Below are positions 24,104 to 35,857 of a stretch of 64,000 nt of DNA, in pieces. Within the stretch, counting starts at the first letter, position 1; every line of letters begins with the position of its first letter. The position numbers and the translations under genes are program-made. Location of the stretch: positions 7,194,501 through 7,258,500 of the forward strand of contig NC_088315.1 of assembly GCF_910592395.1 (NCBI RefSeq), written 5' to 3'. Source of the DNA: Lineus longissimus. Its lineage: Eukaryota > Nemertea > Pilidiophora > Heteronemertea > Lineidae. A model generated the notes under the pieces. It made no database searches. It was not told where the DNA came from and saw nothing but the letters and a program-made list of their open reading frames with translations.

Positions 24104-27100
24104 TTATTTTTTAGCGTTCCTCTCCTTGAGGAAGCTGACAGCAGCTAACCATCCTTGCTGAAAAACGATCAAGAATTCGATTGAATGAAAAGTTGGCATC
24201 TATCATATCATATTTACGTGCAATGGTTGTACAGCACTGAATGTACAGTACATGTCTGTAGGATAGAGAACGTTCTTCCATTCTTTCAGCAATGTTGTAT
24301 ATTTCAAGAATTGTAGCATTGGTGAGAGGACTGTACACAGTGCAATTTCATCCACGCAGTGGCGAACAGCAGCCTTATTTATGCAAGTATCAATTCGTGT
24401 CTTGTCCCCCCCCCCCCCCCCCTCCTCAAGGGTACGACACCTTATCACCCTATAACGACATCTTAAGGCTCAAGCATCACCCTTTTTTCACCAATGCTAC
24501 TTTTTCTTTCGTCAAGACATCACCATCAACAATATATCAGTTATCACCGTCATATAAAGTAACCGAACTAATTTTACTGGGTAAGGCTGTATGTTCGACA
24601 AGACATCGACACATTAGCATCCTTATTCTTTCCAGCTTCGCCAAATTTTCACTAAAGGAAAAATAAATACTACTCAAGCATCGGCAAAGATTAGTGGTGA
24701 TAGCTTAACTACCCTTGAGGAGGGGGGGGGGGGGGGGGGGGGGGGGTACAAGAAACGAATTGATACTTGCATTAGGTCACGCTGCACGGCTCCACAGTTG
24801 GTACGCATACTCATTGAACATCTATCACGTGTTGCATTGCACTTTCATACACTGTTGGTTGCTCTATATGCCGTAACGATAACAAGTGACACTGGACGAT
24901 TTTCACCAAATTTACCATAAGAAAACCGTATGGATATTATTTTTTAACAATTTCATCAACGATGTGGCAAAAGGTTTGTCGCTAATTAACCCTGAAAGGC
25001 TTGAACGCACCAGAGTCTTTCAAATAAAATAGTTTATTTGAAAGACTCTGAACGCACTTAGGTTGGTTACTCTAAGAGTAGACTACATCGAAGCATATCT
25101 CAAGTGTGGCATCTGATCCTACACAATGGCATGAACATGTAACAATTTATGCTGTGTTGAACGATTTTCGCAAATTTACTACAAAAAACCATATGATATT
25201 ATCAGAATCACTATTAACCTTACGGTACCTTTATGACATATCTGCTGTCCGCCAGTTCCTGCTCAAAATCAAGTGTGCCCACATAATCGGTAAAGACGCC
25301 AATAGTGCGTTCATTCTCATTCGGCTGAAAGCAAAATCATTTTTATGTTATCAAGGACAGGCCATGGTTATCGAGAGAAATATCATATACCGGTTTCTCG
25401 CAGCTTTTCTCAACGAACAGCTTGAGTGCGCGCGCAACGGCTGCACAACTTTTGTGACGTAATCAGATATCCATCTATAGGGAGGCTTCGAAAGCTACGA
25501 ATATCTCCACGAACTACTGAGTATGAAGTGGGTAAATACCGTGATACCGCTCACCGTCGTAGGCCTTTTTCGCAGGTGCTGTATTTTTCATTCAACACTG
25601 CACTTCTGACATGTACATGTACGTACAAAGTGTACTCTATCAAGCTCTTACCAGACTGTTTAGTTGTGTCAGCGTGATAGCATATGTATCAGTGAAAGCA
25701 GAGATGAAATCCGGTAGACTCTTCAAGTCTGGGCGGTGGGCGCCGCGGGCTTTAATCATGATTCGACGGAGGGCCACGCCCTTCTTCGACATGTAGGACA
25801 CAATTTCGGTAAAGGTAATCTGCAAATAGAAATGATGGCAATATCTCGACCGTTCATCACCAAGGAATCTTTACCACCAGGGTTTTTGGATCTTATCAAG
25901 ATTTTAAGCGTTGGCATGTACGGTTCATGGGGATTTAACACAAAGATATCCTACCTCCTTGTCGCTGTCTTTATCTATTTCGGAAAATATTTCATCAACA
26001 TCCATGCCGGCCTTGAGAGATTCCGATTCAAAGAGGAGATGCCAGTCTGCCAGACTGAACTCGCCATCCTGAAGGAAGAAAATTGTATTACAAAATTATT
26101 TAAAACGTCAGTCCATTTAAACTTTGATGTTTGTGTCGATGTTTCTGAATTTTGCACCCCCGCACTCTCGTTAGCAAACAGCTGATCATAAATCTCTTTT
26201 TTTGAGCTGGTTCCGATCAAATCTGTTTTCGGAAATGGGCAAATGCGTACCTTTCTCTCGTAAAAGGTTAAGTCCATGTAAACGAATACATAATAATAAT
26301 TTTTTCGTCAAAGGTTAATAAAATGCAAAATATTCTCTTAGATAAGATTTAAGAAAAAGCAAACTTTGAAAAAATCGGTCCAGTAGTTTTCGCGAAGTAG
26401 CCCAAATGGACAGTGTGATTTATTGTACTTATGAACCAGACTATGGTTTGACAAAATGCAAAATCTAACCTTCGCTGAGGAAGATTCACCGGAAGAACAT
26501 GCAGATTCTTGCTCCTCCTTCTCTTTGTCTCCGACCCCAATACGTCTCAGCCCAGCTTTGAATTCTTCAAGGGATATAGTCCCGCTGCCATCCGTATCAC
26601 ATTTCTTGAGGAACGTCAAGAATTTGGTAGCCGCTTCGGCCATCCTCAGCTTCAGTGTCTTCGCCTTTAGTACTTTATCAACTTTCTTTCCATTTTTTCT
26701 GTTGAAGAATATACAGAACAATATCAGGTTTTAATGAAATGTTCGCATCAATCATGCGTATTAATGAGTACACCTTTTTTCATGAAAGTCTTCAGTATGT
26801 TCGAAATGCACTCCATGGTTGGTCAGGTATTTTAAAAAGGCCATTTTTCATGTTTAAAAAAAGTCTACAATACATATACTGTACTTCCTAACCTAAGGTT
26901 AACAGTGAGAAATATGGCCGCCGAGAATAATTTATTCCTGTAATGCCCATTTATAATTTAGTGATAGCCAAGGCCATCACGTGGCGTGATAGAGGTTTGA
27001 CTGGTTCAATCTGTGTTTCAATAGTGAAACTAACAAATCTGAAGTAGAGTGAAATTAACAACTGTCACGAGCTTTGAGTGGAAATGAACATTGTTGCATG

Positions 27101-30100
27101 GTATAAAGACCATGACTGCTTGAAAGACTTCATAGAAGCCCTAGCTTAGCTTGCATAATCATGGCACGCAGAATGTTCGCGTCTTACTCTTTAAAAGAAA
27201 AGCTGAAGTACATAGACGGGTACCGAAACCAACAAAGATGCGTAAGGCTGTATTCAGAAGAGCACAACATCAAGAAGGCCACGTTCCTGTCTTGGTTGCG
27301 CAAGGAGGAGACAATTCGCCACAATTTTGACCACAGCAAAAAAAGGGGCCAAGAGCGCAAGGTCAAGGACCACGATGTCGGTGAGTTGCACTTTAACCCT
27401 TCACTCTGAAAACTAGGGGTACAATAGAGGTGCTATGGCGTGTACATGTATAGCAATTTTTTTGCTGTATAGCACCTTTTTTACCCATCAGCCCGACGGG
27501 TATTGTCGTAGCGTCCGATGTCCGTCTGTACGTTTGTGGACAATTTTGCCATGAAACTTGTTGTTGTGTATCTTGGGGTGACTATAGAGGAAGGTTCCTT
27601 GCGAAATTTGGCGTGATCCGATATTCAATATGGCTGTCAGGTTGCAAATAATGAATTACTATGTTTTGTCTTTCAGGGTATTGGCCTGAGATGGAAGTTG
27701 AGATGTCGGAGTGGTTTCGTGATAAAAGACAAATTGGTATGCTAGTCAGTATCGAAGATCTAAAGGAGAGGGCGATGATCGAGTTTCAACAGTGGTGGGA
27801 CCAGCTTCCTGAAGAAACCCAAGCCGACATTGTAACTAGTAAACCTGAACGCTCAAACCTTGCTGCATCAAATGGTTGGTTTGAAGGTTTCAAGAAAAGA
27901 TAAACTCAGAATGAGTCTATTGTTTTCAAGTGAAACAACAATTCTGCTGATAAGCTGTTTCTCTTAGTATACCTCTCAAAATGCTTAATGCTAAAATGGT
28001 TAAATAAAGTGTATAGCGCTTTCATCATGTTCATCCCAATCATGTTAACATATCTGCTATTTCAATTTCTAGACAAAACATTTCCCTGCGGAAAGTGACG
28101 AAAGATACCAGGGGCCATATTTACAAAGCCCTCGCAACTTTTCGACCACGCTAATCTTTTGTCTGACAGTCAGTGAACAATAGGGTGTATGCAGGTGAAA
28201 AATAGATTTGCGTGGTCGCAGAGATGCGAGGGCTTTGTAAATACGGCCCCAGGACGATACCTAGGACGCTGAGAATCTCATTGCCGAGTTCCGTGCCAAC
28301 TTTTTTCAAACAGTTGGAGAGATGGCATTCCGCATCATCGGCAACATGGACGAAACGTTCATGCAGATGGACAGTATACACAACAGGACGTATGAACAAA
28401 CAGGTTCTCCACAGATCAACATCAAGAGCAGTCGGGGAAGCAGGTGGACTAGTGCAGTTCATTCCACCTGGCTGTACGACATTTGTGCAGCCGTTAGACT
28501 GCACCGTTATGCGCGCATTCAAAGCCAGGGCACGCAATGCGTGGAAAGCATGGAAAACAACCAACACTGGTGAGGATGGACAGTGTCCACGAATTCCATG
28601 GGAAGCTGTCCTTGAAATTGTGTCTGCATCATGGGATGGGATTGCCTTGGAGGCTATTGTCCGAGCTTGGGGCGCGGCAGGGCTCTTGCACTATCCAGCT
28701 GATGTGGATGATTTACTGATTGGCAATGAGGAATTGGATGATGAAGACGGCCTTGAATTTGACATGGATATAGAGTAATTACAGACTGAGAATAGGCCTA
28801 CGTTTTCCAGTAATGTAAAGATTCAGTGCACAGCGATCCTATTTACGCCAATTTGTCAATAAAGGTTGCAATCAAGAAATTTCGTTCAAGTGTTTTACCT
28901 CAATGATTAAACAGTTGCTCCTTAAGAGCACCCAACAATTGAAAAGCCAGGGGCTTTCGCACGAGCGTACAATGGTTAATGACTAGTGTCTGTCTAGCCA
29001 CAATACCAGCCCGATTATCAAGAAATGCGGAAATGATCACCAAACCTCGGATAACATTTCCTGTAATGCACACGTCCATTGTTGGCACGCATGACTACTG
29101 AATTAAAATCACTATTGAAACGCAAATTGAACCCTCAAACCCCTATCAAAGGGAAATTACAAACAGTGGGCATTACCGGAAATAATTTATTCTTGGCGGA
29201 CATAATCCTTACTGTTAACCTTAGGTTAGGAAGTACAGTATATACATCCATTTTTGTTATTTTGTCAATTTATTGTACAATGCGTTATACAGAAAAATGT
29301 ACTTACAATGATCGGCCCGACAGCTGCGATCAAACTACATAATTATGACAGCTGGCGTAAGTGGTACTTCTTCCATGCCCGGTCTGATCAAATTATTTTG
29401 GAAACCAATTGATCAAGGTTGTTTGAAATAGGTTGGAAATCAGATAGAACCACAGAGTTGGTCGAATGTCTTCAAAACAGGCTGGAAATCTGCTTGGACC
29501 ACATAACGTTTCAAATGTGTTCACAACAGGCTCAGAATCTGATATAACTCAATTAACTGGCCAATGTCAATGTCTGGCTTAATCTTACTTGCTAAGAGCA
29601 GTCCGGGGTCTTTTCTGTTTTTCCTCTCCGTATCTTCGCATGTAGATTAACTCATCCGCATCATTTTCACGAGCATCAAACTGAAATGTAACAAGCCCTC
29701 TTGTCAATGCATGATATATTTTTAGGAACTATCATAGACATTCATTGACGAAATATGAATAATGACCAGCTTTGCGGATGAACACAAAAACACAAAAAAA
29801 TAGAACGTGAATATTTCATCCAAATTGACCTAGAAATAAACCGTACAGAGCGGAAAATGTCCACATTCAACGCACTACGTCAATCACTCAATGTCCACAA
29901 ATACATCCAATGCAAAAGTTATTTATTTCTCATGGTTCCTTTGATTTGAAACTAAATCATGTTCAGTCGCAAGGATCAGAAGGATTTGAAGCAAAGATCA
30001 ATAAAACCTCCGACAAGTTGTTCGCGCTCCGAACCCCAAAATGGTGCGGGCAAAACATCCACGAATGAACTTTAGTAGTTGGATGACATAAAATACCTAC

Positions 30101-32951
30101 AATTTTAAGACCCAGTGTCTTCTTGTTTTCTCCTTCAAACATTGGCACATCGCTGCCAACCATGTGAAAAAATGACTGCTCCACGTCCAAGCTGAGGAAC
30201 CAACCTTGTTTCGGAGAGAAATTTCGTAGGATTAGTTTGGAATCGTCTGTCAGCTTTATTTTTCAGAGTAGCGACACAATCTTTCGGAATGTATACTCAT
30301 ATACACGTACATGTACGTGTACTTGTATTGGATTGTTCTCCCATGGGAAAGAATAAAACTTTGTGGTAAATTCTTTATTCCAAAGGTGTGTATCAATTTG
30401 TAGCAAATACTATGAAACGACTATTTGTTACTCAGTGATATCGGAATGGATACTGGACGACAAGGTTGTTCAGAAAGCGTTGGCCATTGCGTCAAGTTAT
30501 TTGGTTGCCTTACCATCAAATGCTCTCACTGGATAGTTCGATAGCACGCCACCGTCGACGTAGAGCTCATTTTCATTCAGACCACGAGTGAACCCAACTG
30601 GAATCTTATTCGGCTCAAATAGAACTGGAAAAATACAATTTTATCTTTATTTTCATTTGCGCCATTTTAATCAAGCAGGGATTCGGAGCTACTGATCTAG
30701 TGTATTGGCCAACAACACAATGCTTATCGTGTTTTGTTCTGCTCAGAAAGCATGGAACCAACTTGCTGTAAAAATGTGTTTTTTATCTTTTGTCTTTTTC
30801 CAGTTAAAGGTATTCTTGATAGGACACGAGCATGAATACACTTTTGCAAGCAATTGCGAAATGTATTGAAATCGAAACGGAGAAATTGTTTGATTGTGTC
30901 CATTCTTTATAGGGTCTTCGATTTTACATGGAAATTATACTCAAAATGCACATAATAAGATATAAGGTAAAGCGTTACAATTACAGTAAAATTCATATCA
31001 CCTATACAGTGTTTACATTAGTGCACACTCAGTCTGAGACAATGAATTGTACCACTTTACCATATATGTAAACTGCATTTTACTTACATGGTAGTGACAT
31101 CGATATCTTCACAGCAAGAGCAATTGGTAAATCCGGCGTTGTCTTCATGTGGCAGTACTCGATGGAGGAGATGCTGAGATTCGAGACGACCACACACAGC
31201 TCTACTCCCCGTAACTTGTAGAGCTGAAGGACAGACACAGATTCAATCAGTTCGGGGAGTTAGGCCACATGTAAACCAAGTCACTACCGCGTCAAATCAC
31301 AAAGCTACATGTAGATGATACGATGCACCATGACACTGGTAACCGCACGAAGATTTTTGCGCCTTTTTATTCAATTTCGGACAAGATGAAGTCTTTACGA
31401 CTTTCACTACAAAATATCAGATTTTCGCGATTTTTATTTTCGCGAATCGAAATCCCCGAAATTAAATCACTCTCGAGTGGGTTTACCGTACGCAAAGTCC
31501 CCTTTGGCAAGTGGAACGATTCCAACTAGGATCCATGATACTATGGCCCGTGTCTTCATGATTTTTCTTGTGTACTGATCATGATTGGACCTCTGACCGG
31601 GTGATATTATTTATTGTTTCGCAATCTTACTTCCTCAAATGTTATGTTCGGGTTTCCTGTGTATTTCTCCAGCATTTTCCGGATGTGGTCCAGCAACCTA
31701 TTCCCCGGATTCATTCCGAATCTCTTGAACAAGTTCATGATAACATTAAAGAGACCGCCAGCATCTGCAGAGCAAGAATGTGAGGTTTTTGGTCAGTATT
31801 TGATTTAGGCCCTTATGGCGGTTTACAGCATACGAAAGTATGTTCCGCAAACAGCAAGCTGTTATCATGGATCGCATAATAAAATGACCTTTGACCAGCC
31901 AACTCAGCTCCATAACCATTGGTAAGTTTATATATATATATAATTAGGCGTTGCCTGGATTCTAGAAAGGGGGCCAAAAGTGCTGCAGACCTCTAGCGCT
32001 GGTAATCTGCAATAACATGAATATGTATCCTGCCAAATGAAAATTTATTAAACTATACTAATCTATTTTCAAAGGGTTTTCACAAAATTCAAGGGCAGTT
32101 CGCATCCGAAGGAACCTACCGTTTGTAAGATATTTTATATCAATTAAGCCTTGTACTATCAGCTCATCGACGCTCGCTCCAATTGCCACAAGCATTGCAG
32201 AAAAAGCACCAACACTCGCCCCGGCGACCCTCTTAATCTTCTTCATTATTCCGAGATCCTCGAGTGCCTAAAATTACACGTATCGTCATAAATGTCGCGG
32301 CACAGCCCCCCGTCCGATTGCAGTAGTTCGAACTGCACCATGCAGTCCCCTCCTCCTGCATAGCCCACCCCAGTTTTTATAAATGATAAATATCACAAGA
32401 ACAAGTAATAGTCCTGTGGCTTGTCACCGCGCCAAGGAGGATTGGGCAAAGCTGGGTTTTCGGCGGTTCGTACTGCTGCCGTGGTGGCGGTAGTCTGTCT
32501 GCGATACCCCGCCCTAAAGAAAAATTCGTTTAAAAATTGAAGTTGATTAGGCAGAAGGTTACATCAGAGTCTTTCCAAATAAAACAATTTGAAAGACTCT
32601 GGTACATATTTAAAAAAATGACAGAAGATTTCATCAAAGCTGCACATTGAATTAGTGGCGAGGACAAGCGGCCGTGAATTTTAGGCTCGAAGGACGTTTC
32701 GGCAACCGCACTCTGAAATGTGCAACTCGGGTAGATAGGCGGGAAGGACTGAGACAATCACTAACCTTTATCGCACCAGCGTAAGCAATTCCTTTCGCAC
32801 CGCCTCCTTCAAACACGAGGTTCTCAAAATCGTAGTCAATCTTCAGCCCTTCGTACCTACTTTCCTCCGCCACATTCGCGCTGACCTCTCTTGCTTTCTC
32901 CAGAAAGGATTTCTTTCCCAGCAGTCGATCGCAAAAGCTCAACTCGTCCAT
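24104..32951 (-). CDS. Patatin-like phospholipase with two EF-hands, paralog C
   Basis: Twelve minus-strand exons give 523 aa: 32766-32951, 32120-32267, 31631-31764, 31088-31223, 30514-30624, 30101-30204, 29589-29680, 26470-26698, 25955-26068, 25652-25819, 25229-25324, 24104-24157. Oxyanion loop EGGGAKG (48-54), nucleophile GASVG (Ser80), catalytic Asp in VDGGV (Asp225). EF loops DTDGSGTISLEE (338-349) and DKDSDKEITFTE (412-423) both match the canonical Ca2+ pattern. It is probably a Ca2+-regulated cytosolic lipid acyl hydrolase. Its N-terminus is longer than in A and B. The EF1 exon (26470-26698) is continuous with a Ser/Glu-rich linker that is a separate exon in B. It ends shortly after GWLAAVSFLKER with no acidic tail. 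Intron 7 contains a 2.36-kb transposon; intron 11 contains a poly(C)/poly(G) hairpin. Confidence 0.9.
24383..24770. mobile_element. Large hairpin with poly(C) and poly(G) arms, intron 11 of patatin C
   Basis: The left arm begins GCAAGTATCAATTCGTGTCT and includes a long C run and CCTCCTCAAGGGTA. The right arm is its inverted copy, with a ~26-base G run near 24722-24746 and ending AATTGATACTTGC. Arms are about 65-75 bp and the loop is ~270 bp. It is probably a MITE in which the homopolymer expanded. Confidence 0.75.
25011..25050. mobile_element. Perfect 40-bp hairpin with target-site repeat (micro-MITE)
   Basis: CAGAGTCTTTCAAATAAA pairs perfectly over 18 bp with TTTATTTGAAAGACTCTG across a 4-base loop (ATAG). 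AACGCAC flanks both sides directly (GAACGCAC if the terminal G is counted), a 7-8 bp target duplication. Ends match hAT-type CAGNG. Lies in intron 11 of patatin C. Confidence 0.7.
27161..28778 (+). pseudogene. Broken CENP-B/pogo-type transposase, copy 1
   Basis: Exon 1 (27161-27379) starts MARRMFASYSLKEKLKYIDG, a basic helix-turn-helix. A GTGAGT donor and an acceptor before GGTATTGGCC join it to the CENP-B-type second DNA-binding region (WWDQLPEETQADIVTSK). The next expected donor reads AT instead of GT after FEGFKK. The DDE domain enters with IIGNMDETFMQMD, but the centre of the catalytic core is missing and the frame shifts before its end, FIPPGCTTFVQPLDCTVMRA. A nested MITE interrupts the region just before the DDE domain. 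It cannot be active. Confidence 0.8.
28113..28248. mobile_element. MITE nested in transposon copy 1
   Basis: A 136-bp element with inverted ends: GGCCATATTTACAAAGCCCT at the left and its inverse AGGGCTTTGTAAATACGGCC at the right. It is flanked by a direct CCAGG repeat (28108-28112 and 28249-28253). The same insertion is present in copy 2 at 35193-35328. Confidence 0.8.
29405..29560. repeat. Degenerate ~60-bp repeat in intron 7 of patatin C
   Basis: GGTTGGAAATCAGATAGAAC, GGCTGGAAATCTGCTTGGAC and GGCTCAGAATCTGATATAAC follow one another at about 60-bp spacing. Three diverged copies. Confidence 0.5.
32565..32601. mobile_element. CAGAG...CTCTG hairpin (micro-MITE), intron 1 of patatin C
   Basis: CAGAGTCTTTCCAAAT pairs with ATTTGAAAGACTCTG across a short loop; 37 bp in all. 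Flanks GTTACAT and GTACAT look like a damaged target duplication. Same family as 6262-6300 and 25011-25050. Confidence 0.55.
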
Positions 32952-33136
32952 GTCTTCGTGAGGGTTACTGCGTGTAATATCAAAAAAGTGACCAAGTATC
33001 CAGAATTTGCGCCCGGTTCAATTCGGTATCAACCAAGTTGTGGTCAACTTTCAACTGATACTGAGTGGCACTTCAGAATGACGTTAAGCTGTCACGCCAG
33101 ATGTGGTAAGTTGTTATGAAACTCATAATGCGCCTA

Positions 33137-33393
33137 GCAAACGAACGATTATAGTCGCTGCAACCTGCCATCAGGCTCGAATGGAAAAAAAACCCAGCTC
33201 GTTTACACACGATGGCCATCGCAGGCGCCTGCGACAAGAATTGGTGATCGCGGCGACCTGCGATCAAATTAAATCAAACTGCGAGAGCCGACTTTTCCCC
33301 GCGTTTTACTCACAGACAAGATACATGTACATGTACATTTTGTAACAGAGATTATAATCGCATGGGTCGCAGTGATTTTAATCGCTCGTTTGC
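33137..33393. repeat. Fold-back element upstream of patatin C
   Basis: GCAAACGAACGATTATAGTC at the left end is mirrored, with mismatches, by GATTTTAATCGCTCGTTTGC at the right end. Internal parts repeat CTGCGA/TCGCAG motifs. Probably a decayed MITE. It lies 186 bp upstream of the patatin C start codon. Confidence 0.5.
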
Positions 33394-34239
33394 GTGGTGT
33401 TGGATCTCCTTCTCTTTCGCCTGTTTGAACAGAATCTGATAATTTACCATATGGTCATATACAGGAAATGCCCTTAAATTCATACGCTATATAGTTTTCA
33501 TCTATATGTATTTCGTAGTCTATCAAATATCCGGATCTTGATGGTCATCTGATTTCAGACTGGACCAAGGCTGATACATATTGTTCTCTGTCGTGTGCTA
33601 TTATGCATTTATCACTAATAAAAATTGGTTTGTGCTGATATTGAGTGAACACCCCTTGGCGACAGCTGCCAACCTAGTTATATATATATATCATGCCTAA
33701 TATTATATGTTTATACATCATGATGTATATATGCTATTCAATTAAAGCGATCCATGTTTGCTGCGATTTGTTGACAACACTACAGGTAATTAGAACTGGC
33801 CACATGTGTAAGAGTATGTCAATAAATATAATTTCATATAATTGATTCGGTGTAGCGACTCCCTACATACTGGAATCAATGAAAAGTCAGGAATCAATAT
33901 TTTGAAAATTGTAAACCGAATACCATGGTTACATTATATTCTCGGCGCTGAAACATACTGTACTTCCTAACCTAAGGTTAACAGTGAGAAATATGGCCGC
34001 CGAGAATAATTTATTCCGGTAATGCCCATTTATAATTTAGTGATAGCCAAGGCCATCACGTGGCGTGATAGAGGTTTGACTGGTTCAATCTGTGTTTCAA
34101 TAGTGAAACTAACAAATCTGAAGTAGAGTGAAATTAACAACTGTCACGAGCTTTGAGTGGAAATGAACATTGTTGCATGGTATAAAGACCATGACTACTT
34201 GAAAGACTTCATAGAAGCCCTAGCTTAGCTTGCATAATC

Positions 34240-35857
34240 ATGGCACGCAGAATGTTCGCGTCTTACTCTTTAAAAGAAAAGCTGAAGTACATAGACGGGT
34301 ACCGAAACCAACAAAGATGCGTAAGGCTGTATTCAGAAGAGCACAACATCAAGAAGGCCACGTTCCTGTCTTGGTTGCGCAAGGAGGAGACAATTCGCCA
34401 CAATTTTGACCACAGCAAAAAAAGGGGCCAAGAGCGCAAGGTCAAGGACCACGATGTCGGTGAGTTGCACTTTAACCCTTCACTCTGAAAACTGGGGGTA
34501 CAATAGAGGTGCTATGGCGTGTACATGTATAGCAATTTTTTGCTGTATAGCACCTTTTTTACCCATCAGCCCGACGGGTATTGTCGTAGCGTCCGATGTC
34601 CGTCTGTACGTTTGTGGAGAATTTTGCCATGAAACTTGTTGTTGTGTATCTTGGGGTGACTATAGAGGAAGGTTCCTTGCGAAATTTGGCGTGATCCGAT
34701 ATTCAATATGGCTGTCAGGTTGCAAATAATGAATTACTATGTTTTGTCTTTCAGGGTATTGGCCTGAGATGGAAGTTGAGATGTCGGAGTGGTTTCGTGA
34801 TAAAAGACAAATTGGTATGCTAGTCAGTATCGAAGATCTAAAGGAGAGGGCGATGATCGAGTTTCAACAGTGGTGGGACCAGCTTCCTGAAGAAACCCAA
34901 GCCGACATTGTAACTAGTAAACCTGAACGCTCAAACCTTGCTGCATCAAATGGTTGGTTTGAAGGTTTCAAGAAAAGATACACTCAGAATGAGTCTATTG
35001 TTTTCAAGTGAAACAACAATTCTGCTGATAAGCTGTTTCTCTTATAGTATACCTCTCAAAATGCTTAATGCTAAAATGGTTAAATAAAGTGTATAGCGCT
35101 TTCATCATGTTCATCCCAATCATGTTAACATATCTGCTATTTCAATTTCTAGACAAAACATTTCCCTGCGGAAAGTGACGAAAGATACCAGGGGCCATAT
35201 TTACAAAGCCCTCGCAACTTTTCGACCACGCTAATCTTTTTTCTGACAGTCAGTGAACAATAGGGTGTATGCAGGTGAAAAATAGATTTGCGTGGTCGCA
35301 GAGATGCGAGGGCTTTGTAAATACGGCCCCAGGACGATACCTAGGACGCTGAGAATCTCATTGCCGAGTTCCGTGCCAACTTTTTTCAAACAGTTGGAGA
35401 GATGGCATTCCGCATCATCGGCAACATGGACGAAACGTTCATGCAGATGGACAGTATACACAACAGGACGTATGAACAAACATGTTCTCCACAGATCAAC
35501 ATCAAGAGCAGTCGGGGAAGCAGGTGGACTAGTGCAGTTCATTCCACCTGGCTGTACGGCATTTGTGCAGCCGTTAGACTGCACCGTTATGCGCGCATTC
35601 AAAGCCAGGGCACGCAATGCGTGGAAAGCATGGAAAACAACCAGCACTGTGAGGATGGTCAGTGTCCACGAATTCCATGGGAAGCTGTCCTTGAAATTGT
35701 GTCTGCATCATGGGATGGGATTGCCTTGGAGGCTATTGTCCGAGCTTGGGGCGCGGCAGGGCTCTTGCACTATCCAGCTGATGTGGATGATTTACTGATT
35801 GGCAATGAGGAATTGGATGATGAAGACGGCCTTGAATTTGACATGGATATAGAGTAA
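34240..35857 (+). pseudogene. Broken CENP-B/pogo-type transposase, copy 2
   Basis: Same domain remnants and breaks as in copy 1. Differences include TAC instead of the TAA stop after FEGFKKR and one base fewer near 35648, which changes the frame in which the acidic tail (IGNEELDDEDGLEFDMDIE) is read. The expected donor after FEGFKK again reads AT, and the same nested MITE is present. Confidence 0.8.
35193..35328. mobile_element. MITE nested in transposon copy 2
   Basis: Identical position and near-identical sequence to the nested MITE at 28113-28248, with the same CCAGG flanks. The insertion therefore predates the split of the two copies. Confidence 0.8.

Larger units (their letters stand above)
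26879..29238 (+). mobile_element. pogo/Tigger-like transposon, copy 1 (2360 bp)
   Basis: Terminal inverted repeats of ~71 bp (26879-26949 and 29167-29238) begin CTGTACTTCCTAACCTAAGG and are flanked by TA. It is inserted in intron 7 of patatin C, on the opposite strand to the gene. Copy 2 at 33958-36317 has exactly the same length and differs by a small number of substitutions and single-base indels. The transposase is broken, so movement must have depended on an enzyme supplied from elsewhere. Confidence 0.9.

Noticed and set aside
24292-24666. Frame containing a poly-proline run
   Set aside because: The prolines come from the poly(C) tract of a fold-back element in an intron of patatin C.
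28260-28780. Functional transposase gene
   Set aside because: The DDE core lacks its middle, the frame shifts, a splice donor is mutated and a MITE interrupts it.
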